From positions 24,739-88,738 of the forward strand of contig JAMPIC010000002.1 in the NCBI GenBank assembly GCA_023663025.1: a DNA stretch of 64,000 nucleotides. Reading direction: 5' to 3'. Source of the DNA: Prevotella sp. (GTDB taxonomy: Bacteria > Bacillota > Clostridia > Oscillospirales > Ruminococcaceae). The position numbers and the translations under genes are program-made. The notes beneath the pieces are model-generated. The model searched no databases and had not been told where the DNA came from. It was given only the letters and a program-made list of their open reading frames with translations. Shown piece after piece: positions 30,173 to 38,912 of the stretch. The stretch's first letter is position 1. Each line of letters starts with the position of its first letter.

Positions 30173-30769
30173 ATGGCTTTGAATAAAGAACCGATCCTCA
30201 AAAGGTGCAGATATCTGGGCATCAGCCCCATGGTCATGGGAATTTCAAAGGAATCCAACAGAAATCCCGGCGCCAACAACAGAAAAAAGGTCTCCGAGTA
30301 CGGCATGCAGCTGAAGGAAAAGCAGAAGCTGAAGTTCATCTACGGCGTTCTCGAAAAGCCTTTCTACCACTATTTTGAAATTGCCGAGAAAATGGAGGGC
30401 AAGACGGGCGATAACCTTATCACCATTCTCGAATCCAGACTTGACAATATCGTTTACAGAATGGGTCTTTCCCTCACAAGACGCGAGGCGAGACAGCTTG
30501 TTACTCACAGGCACTTTACCGTAAACGGCAAGCGCGTTAATATACCGTCCTACAGAGTTAAAGTCGGAGACGTTATCGCTCTCTACGAGGGCAGCCGCAG
30601 CAGCGAGAAGTTTAAGGCTGTCGTTGAGCAGACCGCCGGCAGAGTTGTTCCCCTCTGGCTTGAACCCAACAAGGCTGACTTTGCCGCTAAGGTGGTTCGT
30701 ATGCCCGTTCCCGAGGATCTGGACTACGAAACTCAGACCCACCTTATTGTCGAGCTGTACTCCAAGTAA
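30173..30769 (+). CDS. rpsD: 30S ribosomal protein S4
   Basis: Primary 16S-binding protein and S4-domain founder; in Bacillus it regulates its own synthesis. The 198 residues include RCRYLGISPMVMGISKESNR, KEKQKLKFIYGVLEKPF and the S4 domain RLDNIVYRMGLSLTRREARQ. The N-terminal part lacks the zinc cysteines. Confidence 0.97.
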   Translation: MALNKEPILKRCRYLGISPMVMGISKESNRNPGANNRKKVSEYGMQLKEKQKLKFIYGVLEKPFYHYFEIAEKMEGKTGDNLITILESRLDNIVYRMGLSLTRREARQLVTHRHFTVNGKRVNIPSYRVKVGDVIALYEGSRSSEKFKAVVEQTAGRVVPLWLEPNKADFAAKVVRMPVPEDLDYETQTHLIVELYSK

Positions 30770-30814
30770 TAGGCAGAATACGTTATCCGCAATTCAAAAT
30801 AGGAGGGTTTTATC

Positions 30815-31768
30815 ATGCTTGAACCAATTCAGAAGGCGGAAATCGAGACCGTCGAGCTTAAAAGCAACGGAACCTACGGCAAATTCACTGTTGCTCCGCT
30901 GGAGCGCGGATACGGACATACTCTGGGCAACAGCCTGAGACGTGTTCTGCTCTCTTCACTTCCCGGCGTGGCTGTGACCTCCGTCAAGATAGACGGCGTT
31001 CACCACGAGCTGTCCACGGTTCCCGGCGTTAAGGAGGACGTTACTGAAATCGTCCTTAACCTTAAGGGACTTACCGCAAAGCTTCACAGCGAGGGACCCA
31101 AGACAGTATATGTGGAAGCGGAGGACGAGTGCGAGGTAACTGCGGGTGACATTAAAACTGACTCCGAAGTGGATATTCTTGTTCCGGAAATGCATATTGC
31201 TACACTCGGCAAGGACGCTAAGCTTTATATGGAGATCACCATAGATAAGGGACGGGGCTATGTTCCTGCGGAAAAAAACAAGCAGGTATCGGGCTTCGGC
31301 ATCGACGTTATCGCGGTGGATTCCATCTATACCCCTGTACTGAAGGTGAACTACTCCGTTGAGGATACCCGTCTCGGTCAGGTAACAGACTACGACAAGC
31401 TTATCTTAGAGGTCTGGACGGACGGCGTCGTATCCGCAAAAGAGGCTGTTTCACAGGCAGCCAATCTCCTCATTGAGCATCTGAAGCCGTTTACCGAGCT
31501 TTCCGATGAATCCGCGATCACAGAAATAATGATCGAAAAGGACGACAAGGGCAAAGAAAAGATCCTTGAGATGACCATTGAGGAACTTGACTTGTCAGTA
31601 CGCTCCTTCAACTGCTTGAAGAGAGCGGGAATAAACACGGTCGAAGACCTTATCAGCAAATCCGAGGACGAGATGATGAAGGTCAGAAACCTGGGTAAAA
31701 AATCCTTCGACGAGGTTAAGGAGAAGCTCCAGTCACTGGGCTTCGACCTCAGCTCCGAGGAGGAATGA
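30815..31768 (+). CDS. rpoA: DNA-directed RNA polymerase subunit alpha
   Basis: Assembly platform of RNA polymerase. The 317-residue protein has the N-terminal dimerisation domain (RGYGHTLGNSLRRVLLSSLP) and a C-terminal domain (about residues 248-310) with LSVRSFNCLKRAGINTVEDL and RNLGKKSFDEVKEKLQSLG. GGAGGG precedes the ATG. Confidence 0.98.
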   Translation: MLEPIQKAEIETVELKSNGTYGKFTVAPLERGYGHTLGNSLRRVLLSSLPGVAVTSVKIDGVHHELSTVPGVKEDVTEIVLNLKGLTAKLHSEGPKTVYVEAEDECEVTAGDIKTDSEVDILVPEMHIATLGKDAKLYMEITIDKGRGYVPAEKNKQVSGFGIDVIAVDSIYTPVLKVNYSVEDTRLGQVTDYDKLILEVWTDGVVSAKEAVSQAANLLIEHLKPFTELSDESAITEIMIEKDDKGKEKILEMTIEELDLSVRSFNCLKRAGINTVEDLISKSEDEMMKVRNLGKKSFDEVKEKLQSLGFDLSSEEE

Positions 31769-31821
31769 TCCGGCGGGAAACCGAAACGCCGGAAACTTTG
31801 ATATGTTAGGAGTGAATATAA

Positions 31822-32163
31822 ATGCCGGGAACCAGAAAACTCGGACGCGCAAGCGACCACAGAAAGGCTATGCTCAGAGCTATGGTAACATACCTGCTTG
31901 AGAACGGCAAGATCGAAACAACAGTAACCAGAGCCAAAGAGGTCCGCGCAATGACGGAGAAGATGATAACCACCGCCAAGACCAACGACCTGCACTCCAA
32001 GCGCCGGGTTCTTGCTTACGTCACCAAGGAGGACGTGGTAAAGAAGCTGTTTGACGATATCGCACCCAAGTACGCCGACAGAAACGGCGGTTACACAAGG
32101 ATCGTCAAGATAGGTCCCAGACGGGGCGACGCTGCCGAAATGGCTATAATTTCATTGGTTTGA
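31822..32163 (+). CDS. rplQ: 50S ribosomal protein L17
   Basis: Last gene of the superoperon, 113 residues. It opens RKLGRASDHRKAMLRAMVTY, has TTVTRAKEVRAMTEKMI and ends RIVKIGPRRGDAAEMAIISL. TTAGGAG precedes the ATG. A terminator follows at 32175-32205. Confidence 0.98.
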   Translation: MPGTRKLGRASDHRKAMLRAMVTYLLENGKIETTVTRAKEVRAMTEKMITTAKTNDLHSKRRVLAYVTKEDVVKKLFDDIAPKYADRNGGYTRIVKIGPRRGDAAEMAIISLV

Positions 32164-32174
32164 TTTAAAATCGT

Positions 32175-32205
32175 GAGGGTACCGTACATGCGGCGCCCTC
32201 TTTTT
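32175..32205 (+). terminator. terminator of the ribosomal superoperon
   Basis: GAGGG/CCCTC stem with additional inner pairing (GTACCGTAC region) directly followed by TTTTTG, 12 bp past rplQ. Confidence 0.8.
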
Positions 32206-32214
32206 GTATGTCAA

Positions 32215-32321
32215 AAATCCCCCGTTCCTTTTAGGCGGGTAACAATTTACCCTTACTGACAAAGTTTGCCAATAAGGGTAAATGCTCAGCCTTTCGGGAA
32301 TTCGGGGGATTTTTGCCGTAA
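32215..32321. repeat. nested inverted repeat between rplQ and pheT
   Basis: Outer arms AAAAATCCCCCG and CGGGGGATTTTT enclose an inner hairpin TTACCCTTA...TAAGGGTAAA (32249-32282). The inner block, with its CGGGTAACAATTTACCC flank, recurs in the opposite orientation at about 43930-43990. The outer arms could also terminate the converging transcripts. Confidence 0.75.
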
Positions 32322-32358
32322 AAGAAACAAATAAAACTCGTATACCGGATCGTTCGGC

Positions 32359-34773
32359 TTACGCTCTCAGTTCCGCGCCCAGAGCCGCAAGCTCTTTAAG
32401 GACGCGCTTTACCGCCGCATCAGCCTGTTCGTCGGTGAGAGTTCCCTCATGGGAGCGCATGGATATAGCGTATGCCACGGACTTTTTGCCCTCGGCAATC
32501 TGCTTGCCCTTGTAAACGTCGAACAGGGTAACGCTTTCAAGGATATTTCCCACAGCCTTTCTGATGGCTTTTTCAAGCTCGCCCGCAGGCAGGGTATCGT
32601 CGCACACAACGGCAAGGTCGCGGGTGGTGGCGGGGAATTTGGGCAGCGGCTTGTAGGTCTTGACTGCGTTTGCCATATCGAGAAGCTCGGTAACGTTTAC
32701 CTTTGCGGCGTACGCTTTTACGCCTATGCCGTAGTTTTCGAGAACCTCGGGGTGAAGTTCGCCCAGAATGCCTATCGCCTTGCCGTCCTTGACTACGGCG
32801 GCGCATCTTCCCGGGTGGAAAGAGCTTGCCTCGGCGAATACCGCAGGATCGGTGCAGGCGGTATACTCGAAGTCCTCAACGCCGATATTTTTCAGCATGG
32901 AGTCAACTATGCCCTTTACCGTGTAGAAATCCGCGTCCCCGCCGTATGCGCCCAAGCTCAGGCGTACAGGCTCGTCGGGAAGCTCTCCCCCGTTCGGAAT
33001 GTACTCGCTGCCTATCTCAAACAGGCACACAGCCGAATTGCGGCTGTTGTAGTTCCTTGCCAGAACTTCGCACATGGAGGGCAGCAGGGTAGTCCTCATA
33101 ACGGAGGTATCCTCGCCCAGCGGGTTTGTGATCACGACGGTGCTGCGCAGTGGGCTGTCCTCAGACAGACGTATCTTGTCGAAATATTTGGGACTGATGA
33201 AAGAGTATGTGGTTATCTCATACGCGCCCTGAGCGGTCATGGCGTTTGCGATCTTCCGCTCCAGCTTCTGCTTTTCGGTGAGCTGAGCGTCGGCGACGCC
33301 GCGTATTATCGTTCTCGGGATATTGTTGTAGCCGTAGATCCTCGCCACTTCCTCGGCGATATCGGCTTTGCACTCGATATCTATGCGTACGGAGGGAGGG
33401 TACGCCATACCGTTTTCAACTTTGAAATCAAGCTTTTCGAGACAGCTTTTCATGACCTCCGCGGGAATGTCCGCACCGAGGAAACCGTTTATCCAATCGG
33501 GATCGAAGGTCACGCCCTTCGGCGTTTTGTCGGTATAGTCCGCGTCGATGATCGTCTTTACCACCTCGCCGCAGCCCAGCGTTTCCACAAGCTCAAAGGC
33601 TCTCATAAGTGCGGGATAGGCGTTCTGCGGGTCGAGACCCTTTTCAAAGCGGGCGGACGCGTCCGTCCTCATACCCAGAGTCTTAGCCGTGGTGCGGACG
33701 GAAGCCCCGTCGAAGCAGGCAGCCTCGAAAACCACGTCCACGGTGTCGTCCATAATGCCGCTGTACTCGCCGCCCATTACGCCCGCGACCGCCACGGGCT
33801 TGTTTTTGTCGGCGATGACAAGCATTTTCTCTGTGAGAGTACGTTCGGCGCCGTCAAGGGTGGTGATAGTTTCGCCGTCCTTTGCGTTGCGAATGTTAAT
33901 CTCCGCACCGTCGATGTAGCGGATATCGAACGCGTGCATGGGGTGTCCGTATTCAAGCATAACGTAGTTGGTGATGTCCACAAAATTGTTTATGGGACGT
34001 ACCCCGCTTGCCCGAAGCCTTTCACGCATCCAGCGGGGGGACATTCCTATCTTTACGTTTTTGACAACGCCCGCGATATAGCGGGGGCAAAGCTCCTTAT
34101 TGTGTATGGTAACTTTCAGCATGGAATTGATATCTCCGTCCACGCCCTTATAGGTCGGTTCTTTGACGGTGTAGGGACGGTCAAAGGTCGCGTGGGTCTC
34201 CCGCGCCAGACCTATTACGGACATACAGTCGGGACGGTTGGAGGTGATCTCGAACTCCACGGAAGTATCATCCAGACCGACAGCCTCGCGGATATCCTGA
34301 CCCAGCTCAAAGGGTACGCAGCCCTCTTCCTGCCGCATAATGAAAATACCGTCCGCAATGGCGTAGGGGAAATCGTGAGTAGTCAGACCCAGCTCCCCCA
34401 AAGAGCAGAGCATACCGTTGGACTCTACGCCGCGAAGCTTGCCCTTTTTGATTTTCACGCCGCCGGGCAGGGTAGACCCGTCCATAGCCACGGGAACGAA
34501 ATCCCCCTCGCGGACGTTGGACGCGCCCGTAACTATCTGTAAAATATCGGGACTTGCGTGTCCCACGTCAACCTTGCACACCACAAGGTGATCGGAATTT
34601 TCGTGGGGGACTACGGAAAGTATTTTTCCCACAACCACCTTGCTTATTTCCTCGCCCTCGGTCTCCCAGCGCTCCACCTTTGAGCCGCTGATTGTCAGTC
34701 CCGAGCAGAATTCCTTTATCGGCATATCGGAAACGTCGATGTAGTCTCCGAGCCATCTCATTGAAAGATCCAT
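32359..34773 (-). CDS. pheT: phenylalanyl-tRNA synthetase beta subunit
   Basis: Large subunit of the tetrameric PheRS. The 804 residues contain the tRNA-binding OB domain (VVGKILSVVPHENSDHLVVC near 47-66), the B3/4 editing region, B5 domain, a catalytic-like core (YSFISPKYFDKIR) and the C-terminal anticodon-binding fold (PKFPATTRDLAVV near 710). Length and order match bacterial PheT. It follows pheS by 68 bp, which includes a heptamer array just upstream of its AGGAGG ribosome site. Confidence 0.98.
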   Translation of the reverse strand: MDLSMRWLGDYIDVSDMPIKEFCSGLTISGSKVERWETEGEEISKVVVGKILSVVPHENSDHLVVCKVDVGHASPDILQIVTGASNVREGDFVPVAMDGSTLPGGVKIKKGKLRGVESNGMLCSLGELGLTTHDFPYAIADGIFIMRQEEGCVPFELGQDIREAVGLDDTSVEFEITSNRPDCMSVIGLARETHATFDRPYTVKEPTYKGVDGDINSMLKVTIHNKELCPRYIAGVVKNVKIGMSPRWMRERLRASGVRPINNFVDITNYVMLEYGHPMHAFDIRYIDGAEINIRNAKDGETITTLDGAERTLTEKMLVIADKNKPVAVAGVMGGEYSGIMDDTVDVVFEAACFDGASVRTTAKTLGMRTDASARFEKGLDPQNAYPALMRAFELVETLGCGEVVKTIIDADYTDKTPKGVTFDPDWINGFLGADIPAEVMKSCLEKLDFKVENGMAYPPSVRIDIECKADIAEEVARIYGYNNIPRTIIRGVADAQLTEKQKLERKIANAMTAQGAYEITTYSFISPKYFDKIRLSEDSPLRSTVVITNPLGEDTSVMRTTLLPSMCEVLARNYNSRNSAVCLFEIGSEYIPNGGELPDEPVRLSLGAYGGDADFYTVKGIVDSMLKNIGVEDFEYTACTDPAVFAEASSFHPGRCAAVVKDGKAIGILGELHPEVLENYGIGVKAYAAKVNVTELLDMANAVKTYKPLPKFPATTRDLAVVCDDTLPAGELEKAIRKAVGNILESVTLFDVYKGKQIAEGKKSVAYAISMRSHEGTLTDEQADAAVKRVLKELAALGAELRA

Positions 34774-34787
34774 TTTAATTCCTCCTG

Positions 34788-34823
34788 TTAGAAAATAGAG
34801 AATAGAAGTTAGAAGATAGAATT
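34788..34823 (-). repeat. heptamer tandem repeat in the pheS-pheT gap
   Basis: Read on the coding (minus) strand it is a pyrimidine-rich array of units TTCTATC, TTCTAAC, TTCTATT, CTCTATT running into TTCTAACAGGAGG, the pheT ribosome site. It is the same type and orientation relative to the gene as in the ribosomal operon. Confidence 0.85.
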
Positions 34824-34841
34824 ATTATCCGGTTTCCCCGC

Positions 34842-35864
34842 TCAGAACTGCCCCAAAAACCGCATATCGTTCTCATACAAAAGCCGCATATCGCTGATCT
34901 GATACCTGCCCATGGTGATACGCTCCAGACCGATGCCGAACGCGAAACCGCTGTAGACCTCCGGATCTATGCCGCAGCCCTCCAGCACCTTGGGGTGAAC
35001 CATACCCGCTCCCAGAAGCTCTATCCAGCCCTCGTTCTTGCACATGGGACAGCCCTCGCCGTGACAGTTGAAGCACATCATGTCGACCTCGGCGGACGGC
35101 TCGGTATAGGGGAAGTGGTGGGGTCTTAAACGAATTTGACAGTCCTCGCCGTAAAGACGTTTCATCAGCAGCTCCAGCGTTCCGTTAAGGTCAGCCATGG
35201 TAACGCCCTTGTCCACAACAAGTCCCTCGATCTGGTGGAACAGGGGGGAATGGGTTGCGTCCACAGCGTCGGAGCGGTAAACCCTGCCGGGGGAGATTAT
35301 CCTTATCGGCGGTTTTTTCTTTTCCATGGTGCGTATCTGCACCGATGAGGTCTGCGTTCTCAGCAGCACGTTGTCGTTGATGTAGAACGTGTCCTGAGTA
35401 TCTCTCGCCGGGTGGTGGGGAGGCATATTCAGCGCCTCGAAGCAGTAGTGGTCGGTCTCCACCTCGGGACCCTCCGCCACCTCGAAGCCCATGCCCAGGA
35501 ATATTTCCTTGACCTCGTTAAGGGTGACTGTAAGGGGGTGGAGCTTTCCAACCGGTCGGGACTTGGGGGGAAGAGTAACGTCAAGGGTCTCCTCCTTAAG
35601 CTTCTTTTCCGCCAGCTCGGATTTAAGCTGCGCCGCTCTTTCGGAGAGCTTCTCCTCGATAGTCTGTCTTACGCTGTTGGCAAGCTGTCCTATGGCGGGG
35701 CGTTCCTCGGCGGAAAGTCCTCCCATCTGCTTCAGGATAGCGGTAAGCTCTCCCTTTTTGCCCAGATACTTTACGCGCAGAGCCTCCAGAGCGTCCGCCG
35801 CGCCGCATTTGTCAAGCTCCGACTCGGCAAGCTCTCTGATTTTTTCAAGCTGTTCTTTCATCAT
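34842..35864 (-). CDS. pheS: phenylalanyl-tRNA synthetase alpha subunit
   Basis: Catalytic subunit of PheRS, 340 residues. It has an N-terminal coiled-coil that binds tRNA (about 1-85), then the class II core with HPLTVTLNEVKEIFLGMGFE, the motif 2 region GRVYRSDAVDATHSPLFHQIE and motif 3 GFAFGIGLERITMGRYQI. Start is ATG 35864 or the next codon ATG 35861; the upstream region GGAAAAAAC is a weak ribosome site. Expression is under the Phe T-box. Confidence 0.98.
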   Translation of the reverse strand: MMKEQLEKIRELAESELDKCGAADALEALRVKYLGKKGELTAILKQMGGLSAEERPAIGQLANSVRQTIEEKLSERAAQLKSELAEKKLKEETLDVTLPPKSRPVGKLHPLTVTLNEVKEIFLGMGFEVAEGPEVETDHYCFEALNMPPHHPARDTQDTFYINDNVLLRTQTSSVQIRTMEKKKPPIRIISPGRVYRSDAVDATHSPLFHQIEGLVVDKGVTMADLNGTLELLMKRLYGEDCQIRLRPHHFPYTEPSAEVDMMCFNCHGEGCPMCKNEGWIELLGAGMVHPKVLEGCGIDPEVYSGFAFGIGLERITMGRYQISDMRLLYENDMRFLGQF

Positions 35865-35890
35865 GTTTTTTCCGATCCTTTCCGTATAAA

Positions 35891-36165
35891 ATAAAAAGCT
35901 GTCCCGTCATGAAAACGGGACAGAAAATTTTCTGCTTATAAACCACCCATATTTTCACAGACTAAGGACGATTATCCTCTCCGCCTTAACGCGGCTTCCA
36001 CGTTTCCGCCTACTTGGGTTCAGCGAGACCGCTCGCGGGTGAATTTCATTCCGCCGTGATATGAAAGGCTTCCAGCAAACGCCTTTCTCTCTGCCCCCTG
36101 TTCCTCGAAACAGAAGTTAATATCATTGCCGGCGGGACTACTGTGCCCGGTCGTTGCGTTTGGTA
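35891..36165 (-). promoter_or_regulatory. T-box leader, phenylalanine type
   Basis: On the minus strand the leader has stem I with AGAGAG and GTTTGCTGGAAGCC, a GAAAUUCACCC box with UUC (36043-36041) as phenylalanine specifier, the AAGUAGGC and CCGCGUUA conserved elements, and a T-box-like GGGUGGU. The UGGU bulge matches tRNA-Phe with discriminator A. The terminator stem CUGUCCCGU/ACGGGACAG (35899-35923) is followed by a U run. It should switch on pheST when tRNA-Phe is uncharged. Confidence 0.9.
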
Positions 36166-36183
36166 AATTTTTGGCTTATCTAT

Positions 36184-36212
36184 ATTATATACAATAACGT
36201 CACAAATTGCAA
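36184..36212 (-). promoter_or_regulatory. promoter of the pheST T-box operon
   Basis: On the minus strand TTGCAA (36212-36207), 17 bp, TATAAT (36189-36184). Confidence 0.8.
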
Positions 36213-36223
36213 GTAAATTTTTC

Positions 36224-36252
36224 TTGAAAGATGAAAAAAAGTATGCTATAAT
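36224..36252 (+). promoter_or_regulatory. promoter of the DUF6106-like gene
   Basis: TTGAAA (36224-36229), 17 bp, TATAAT (36247-36252), divergent from the pheST promoter with only about 11 bp between the -35 boxes. Confidence 0.8.
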
Positions 36253-36290
36253 ATATATTATACAAAAATCTTAATGCGCCGGAGGTAAAA

Positions 36291-36827
36291 ATGGACGTTT
36301 TTGTTGAACAGATCGTTAAAAAATCCGCAAGCGGAAAGGATACCGCTCTCAAGCTGCTGATAGGCATAGGAATAGGAGTTCTGTCGGCGGTGTGCGTTTT
36401 TGTGTTCCTGTTTATTATCCCCTTTCCCGGAATGGGACTGCTCCTTGTGGCGGGTATCTTCTACGGCGGGTACTACCTGCTGACGGGTCTCGACTGCGAG
36501 TATGAGTACATCGTCACCAACGGCGAAATAGACGTTGACAAGATCATTGCCAAAAGAAAGCGGGTAAGGCTCGTTACCGCAAAGGCTTCGCTGTTTGAGG
36601 CTTTCGGCGAGTACGACGAAAATTCCCCCATGCCCGCCGACGGAGTTACCGTCGTCCACGCCGCGGGATATTCCGACGCGGAGGACGCGAAAAACTACTA
36701 CGCCGATTTCAAGCACGCCAGCGCGGGAAACGTAAGACTTATCTTTACCCCCGAAAAACGGGTGGTGGACGCCATCGTCCCCTTTATGCCCGCGCCGCTG
36801 CGGATAAGCTTCGGCAAAAAGCAATAA
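36291..36827 (+). CDS. two-helix membrane protein, DUF6106-like
   Basis: A 178-residue protein that I associate, from memory, with the uncharacterised DUF6106 family of Clostridia. Two membrane helices (about residues 20-43 and 47-65; LLIGIGIGVLSAVCVFVFLF then MGLLLVAGIFYGGYYLL) precede a soluble domain starting CEYEYIVTNGEIDVDKIIAK. The segment AKRKRVRLVTAKASLFEAFG is a likely family signature. A GGAGG ribosome site precedes the ATG. No function is known. Confidence 0.75.
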   Translation: MDVFVEQIVKKSASGKDTALKLLIGIGIGVLSAVCVFVFLFIIPFPGMGLLLVAGIFYGGYYLLTGLDCEYEYIVTNGEIDVDKIIAKRKRVRLVTAKASLFEAFGEYDENSPMPADGVTVVHAAGYSDAEDAKNYYADFKHASAGNVRLIFTPEKRVVDAIVPFMPAPLRISFGKKQ

Positions 36828-36895
36828 AAATTTTTTACGGATTGATATAAGAGCTGAATCAATTCGTCCAATATTTTCTGAAAGGATGTACCGAA

Positions 36896-37255
36896 ATGAT
36901 AACAAGCTCCTACATTATCGAAGTGCCGAGGATCAAAAAGCTCCAGCAGAAGCCGAAATTTCTTGCGCGGCTCTATTCCCCGCAGGAAATGAAGTTCCTG
37001 ATGGAAAAGCATTTCCCCGTGTTCAATATAGCGGAGATGTTCTGCGCCAAGTGCGCTTTCCTGAAAGCTATGGGACTTAACGCCGCAGGCATAAAAATGG
37101 CGGAAATATCCGTCCTCACCGACTACAGCGGAGCTTACTATATAAGCCTGTCGGGAAAAGCCAAAAAGGCTTTCGCCATGAAAAAATCAAGGATCAGCAT
37201 AAGCTGCTCCCACACAAGAAGCTTAGCTTCGGCTATTGTTATATTTTACGACTGA
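36896..37255 (+). CDS. AcpS-like protein lacking catalytic residues
   Basis: At 119 residues, with the fold pattern of holo-ACP synthase: an N-terminal IIEVPRI, an ARLYSPQEM helix, FCAKCAFLKAMGL, and the late ISCSHTRSLASAIVIF strand (SHT-x-x-x-A). In active AcpS the first strand reads GTDIVEI and the helix AAKEAFLKA. Here the Asp is Tyr6 and the Glu is Cys53, so both magnesium ligands are missing. The gene sits directly before the NAD(P)HX repair gene, the usual acpS place in Firmicutes. It may be inactive or have a new role; another AcpS/Sfp enzyme would then be needed elsewhere. Confidence 0.75.
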   Translation: MITSSYIIEVPRIKKLQQKPKFLARLYSPQEMKFLMEKHFPVFNIAEMFCAKCAFLKAMGLNAAGIKMAEISVLTDYSGAYYISLSGKAKKAFAMKKSRISISCSHTRSLASAIVIFYD

Positions 37256-37306
37256 CGGGGACTTTCCGAGCAACCCCCAATGCGAAAGACAGGAGGTTTG
37301 ACTGTA

Positions 37307-38848
37307 ATGTTTTATCCCACTCCAAAACAGATGAAAACCATCGAAGCCAATTCCGAAAAGGACGGACTGTCATGCCGCGATCTTATGGAGAGAGCGGGCG
37401 ACGCCATAGCCATGCAGATATGCCGCATAGGTCTGGAGATCAGCCTTTCTTCGGGAACGGTGTTCATTTGCGGAAACGGCAATAACGCCGGAGACGGCTT
37501 CGTCGCAGCACGTCTGGTGGCGCAGATAGGCTTTCCCGTGACCATAGCTCTCGTGTGCGGAGATCCCGCGACGGAGCTGTCCATGGCGGAATACTGCGAG
37601 CTGAGCGAATTCGGCAACGTTGAGGTGCTGAACGTCGAGGACAATATCGAAAAGCTGAAAAAGCTAATGTCTGAAGCCGCCGTTATTGTAGACGCGGTTT
37701 ACGGTACCGGCTTCCACGGCTTTCTGCCGAAGCGCGTAAAGGAATGCCTGGCTATGGCGGAAAGCTCCTCTGCGATAAAGATAGCCGCAGACGTTCCGTC
37801 GGGAGGAGACTGCCTGAACGGAACGGTGGCGGAGGGCGCGATAAAGGCGGATTTCACCCTTGCTCTCGGCTTTAAGAAAATAGGTATGCTCATTCAGCCG
37901 CTGTCCGATTACTGCGGAGAGATCATCGCGTCGGACATAGGCATTACGGGAAAATGTCTCGAGGGAATAGAATACCTCCCCGAGCTGCTGGACGGCGAAA
38001 CGGCGGCGAAGCTTATCCCCAAACGGAAAAAGAATTCCTATAAGGGCGATTACGGAAAGCTGCTTAACGTTTCCGGCTGCGCGGAAATGAGCGGAGCGGC
38101 GTTCCTGTCCACAAAGGCTGCGCTGCGCTCGGGCGTGGGACTTGTCACCCTCGCTTCCACGGAAAAGGTCATCGACCGTATAGGCTCGGCCATACCGGAG
38201 GCGACTTATCTTCCTCTCGAAGCCGACAGCAAAGGCGTTATCTCCGAAAAGAACGCGGATACGGTCCTCGACAGATGCCGAAACAAAACCGCGCTCCTCA
38301 TCGGCTGCGGACTTTCCGTTACCGACGGCACCAAGGCTCTGGTGAAAAAGCTTATAAAAGAAGCCGCGTGTCCGATCATTCTTGACGCGGATGGCATAAA
38401 CTGCATTACGGACAACATAGATATAATCAGAAGCGCAAAAGAAGACGTTACAGTCACGCCCCATGCGGGAGAGCTTGCCAAGCTTTCGGGAATAACCGTT
38501 TCCGAAGCCGCCTCGGACAGACTTACAGCCGCGGTAAATCTTTCAAGAGCATACGGCGCTGTCATCGTGGCTAAGGGAGTTCCCAATTTTGTCGCGGGCG
38601 GCGGCAAGGCTTACATTATCCCGGCGGGAAATCCCGGACTGAGCCGCGGCGGAAGCGGAGACGTGCTGGCGGGCATTATCGCCGCGTTCAGGGCGCAGGG
38701 ACTTTCCGCAGTGGACTCCGCCGCTCTGGGAGTGTTTATCCACGGCGCGGCTGCCGATATCGCCGCCGAGGAGCTTTCCGAGACGGGTATGCTGCCCTCC
38801 GACGTGATCGAGCGTCTGCCTTTTGTGTTCAAAAAGCAGAACAGATAG
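37307..38848 (+). CDS. nnr: bifunctional NAD(P)HX epimerase/dehydratase
   Basis: Repairs hydrated NADH and NADPH. The 513-residue protein fuses an N-terminal YjeF_N epimerase domain (with GNGNNAGDGFVAARLV near 60-75 and VDAVYGTGFHG) and a C-terminal ADP-dependent dehydratase domain of the ribokinase-like fold (LDADGINCI, TPHAGELAKLSG, NPGLSRGGSGDVLAGIIAAF). ATG 37307 follows AGGAGG. The gene forms an operon with the AcpS-like gene upstream. Confidence 0.95.
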   Translation: MFYPTPKQMKTIEANSEKDGLSCRDLMERAGDAIAMQICRIGLEISLSSGTVFICGNGNNAGDGFVAARLVAQIGFPVTIALVCGDPATELSMAEYCELSEFGNVEVLNVEDNIEKLKKLMSEAAVIVDAVYGTGFHGFLPKRVKECLAMAESSSAIKIAADVPSGGDCLNGTVAEGAIKADFTLALGFKKIGMLIQPLSDYCGEIIASDIGITGKCLEGIEYLPELLDGETAAKLIPKRKKNSYKGDYGKLLNVSGCAEMSGAAFLSTKAALRSGVGLVTLASTEKVIDRIGSAIPEATYLPLEADSKGVISEKNADTVLDRCRNKTALLIGCGLSVTDGTKALVKKLIKEAACPIILDADGINCITDNIDIIRSAKEDVTVTPHAGELAKLSGITVSEAASDRLTAAVNLSRAYGAVIVAKGVPNFVAGGGKAYIIPAGNPGLSRGGSGDVLAGIIAAFRAQGLSAVDSAALGVFIHGAAADIAAEELSETGMLPSDVIERLPFVFKKQNR

Positions 38849-38912
38849 GGCAAGCGCTGTACGGTTCAATAAAACAGTAATTTCCCTCTGTTCGCCGAAT
38901 GGAGGGATTTTT

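Noticed and set aside
32449..34542. 697-codon open frame on the plus strand
   Set aside because: It lies entirely opposite pheT, whose domains are clear.
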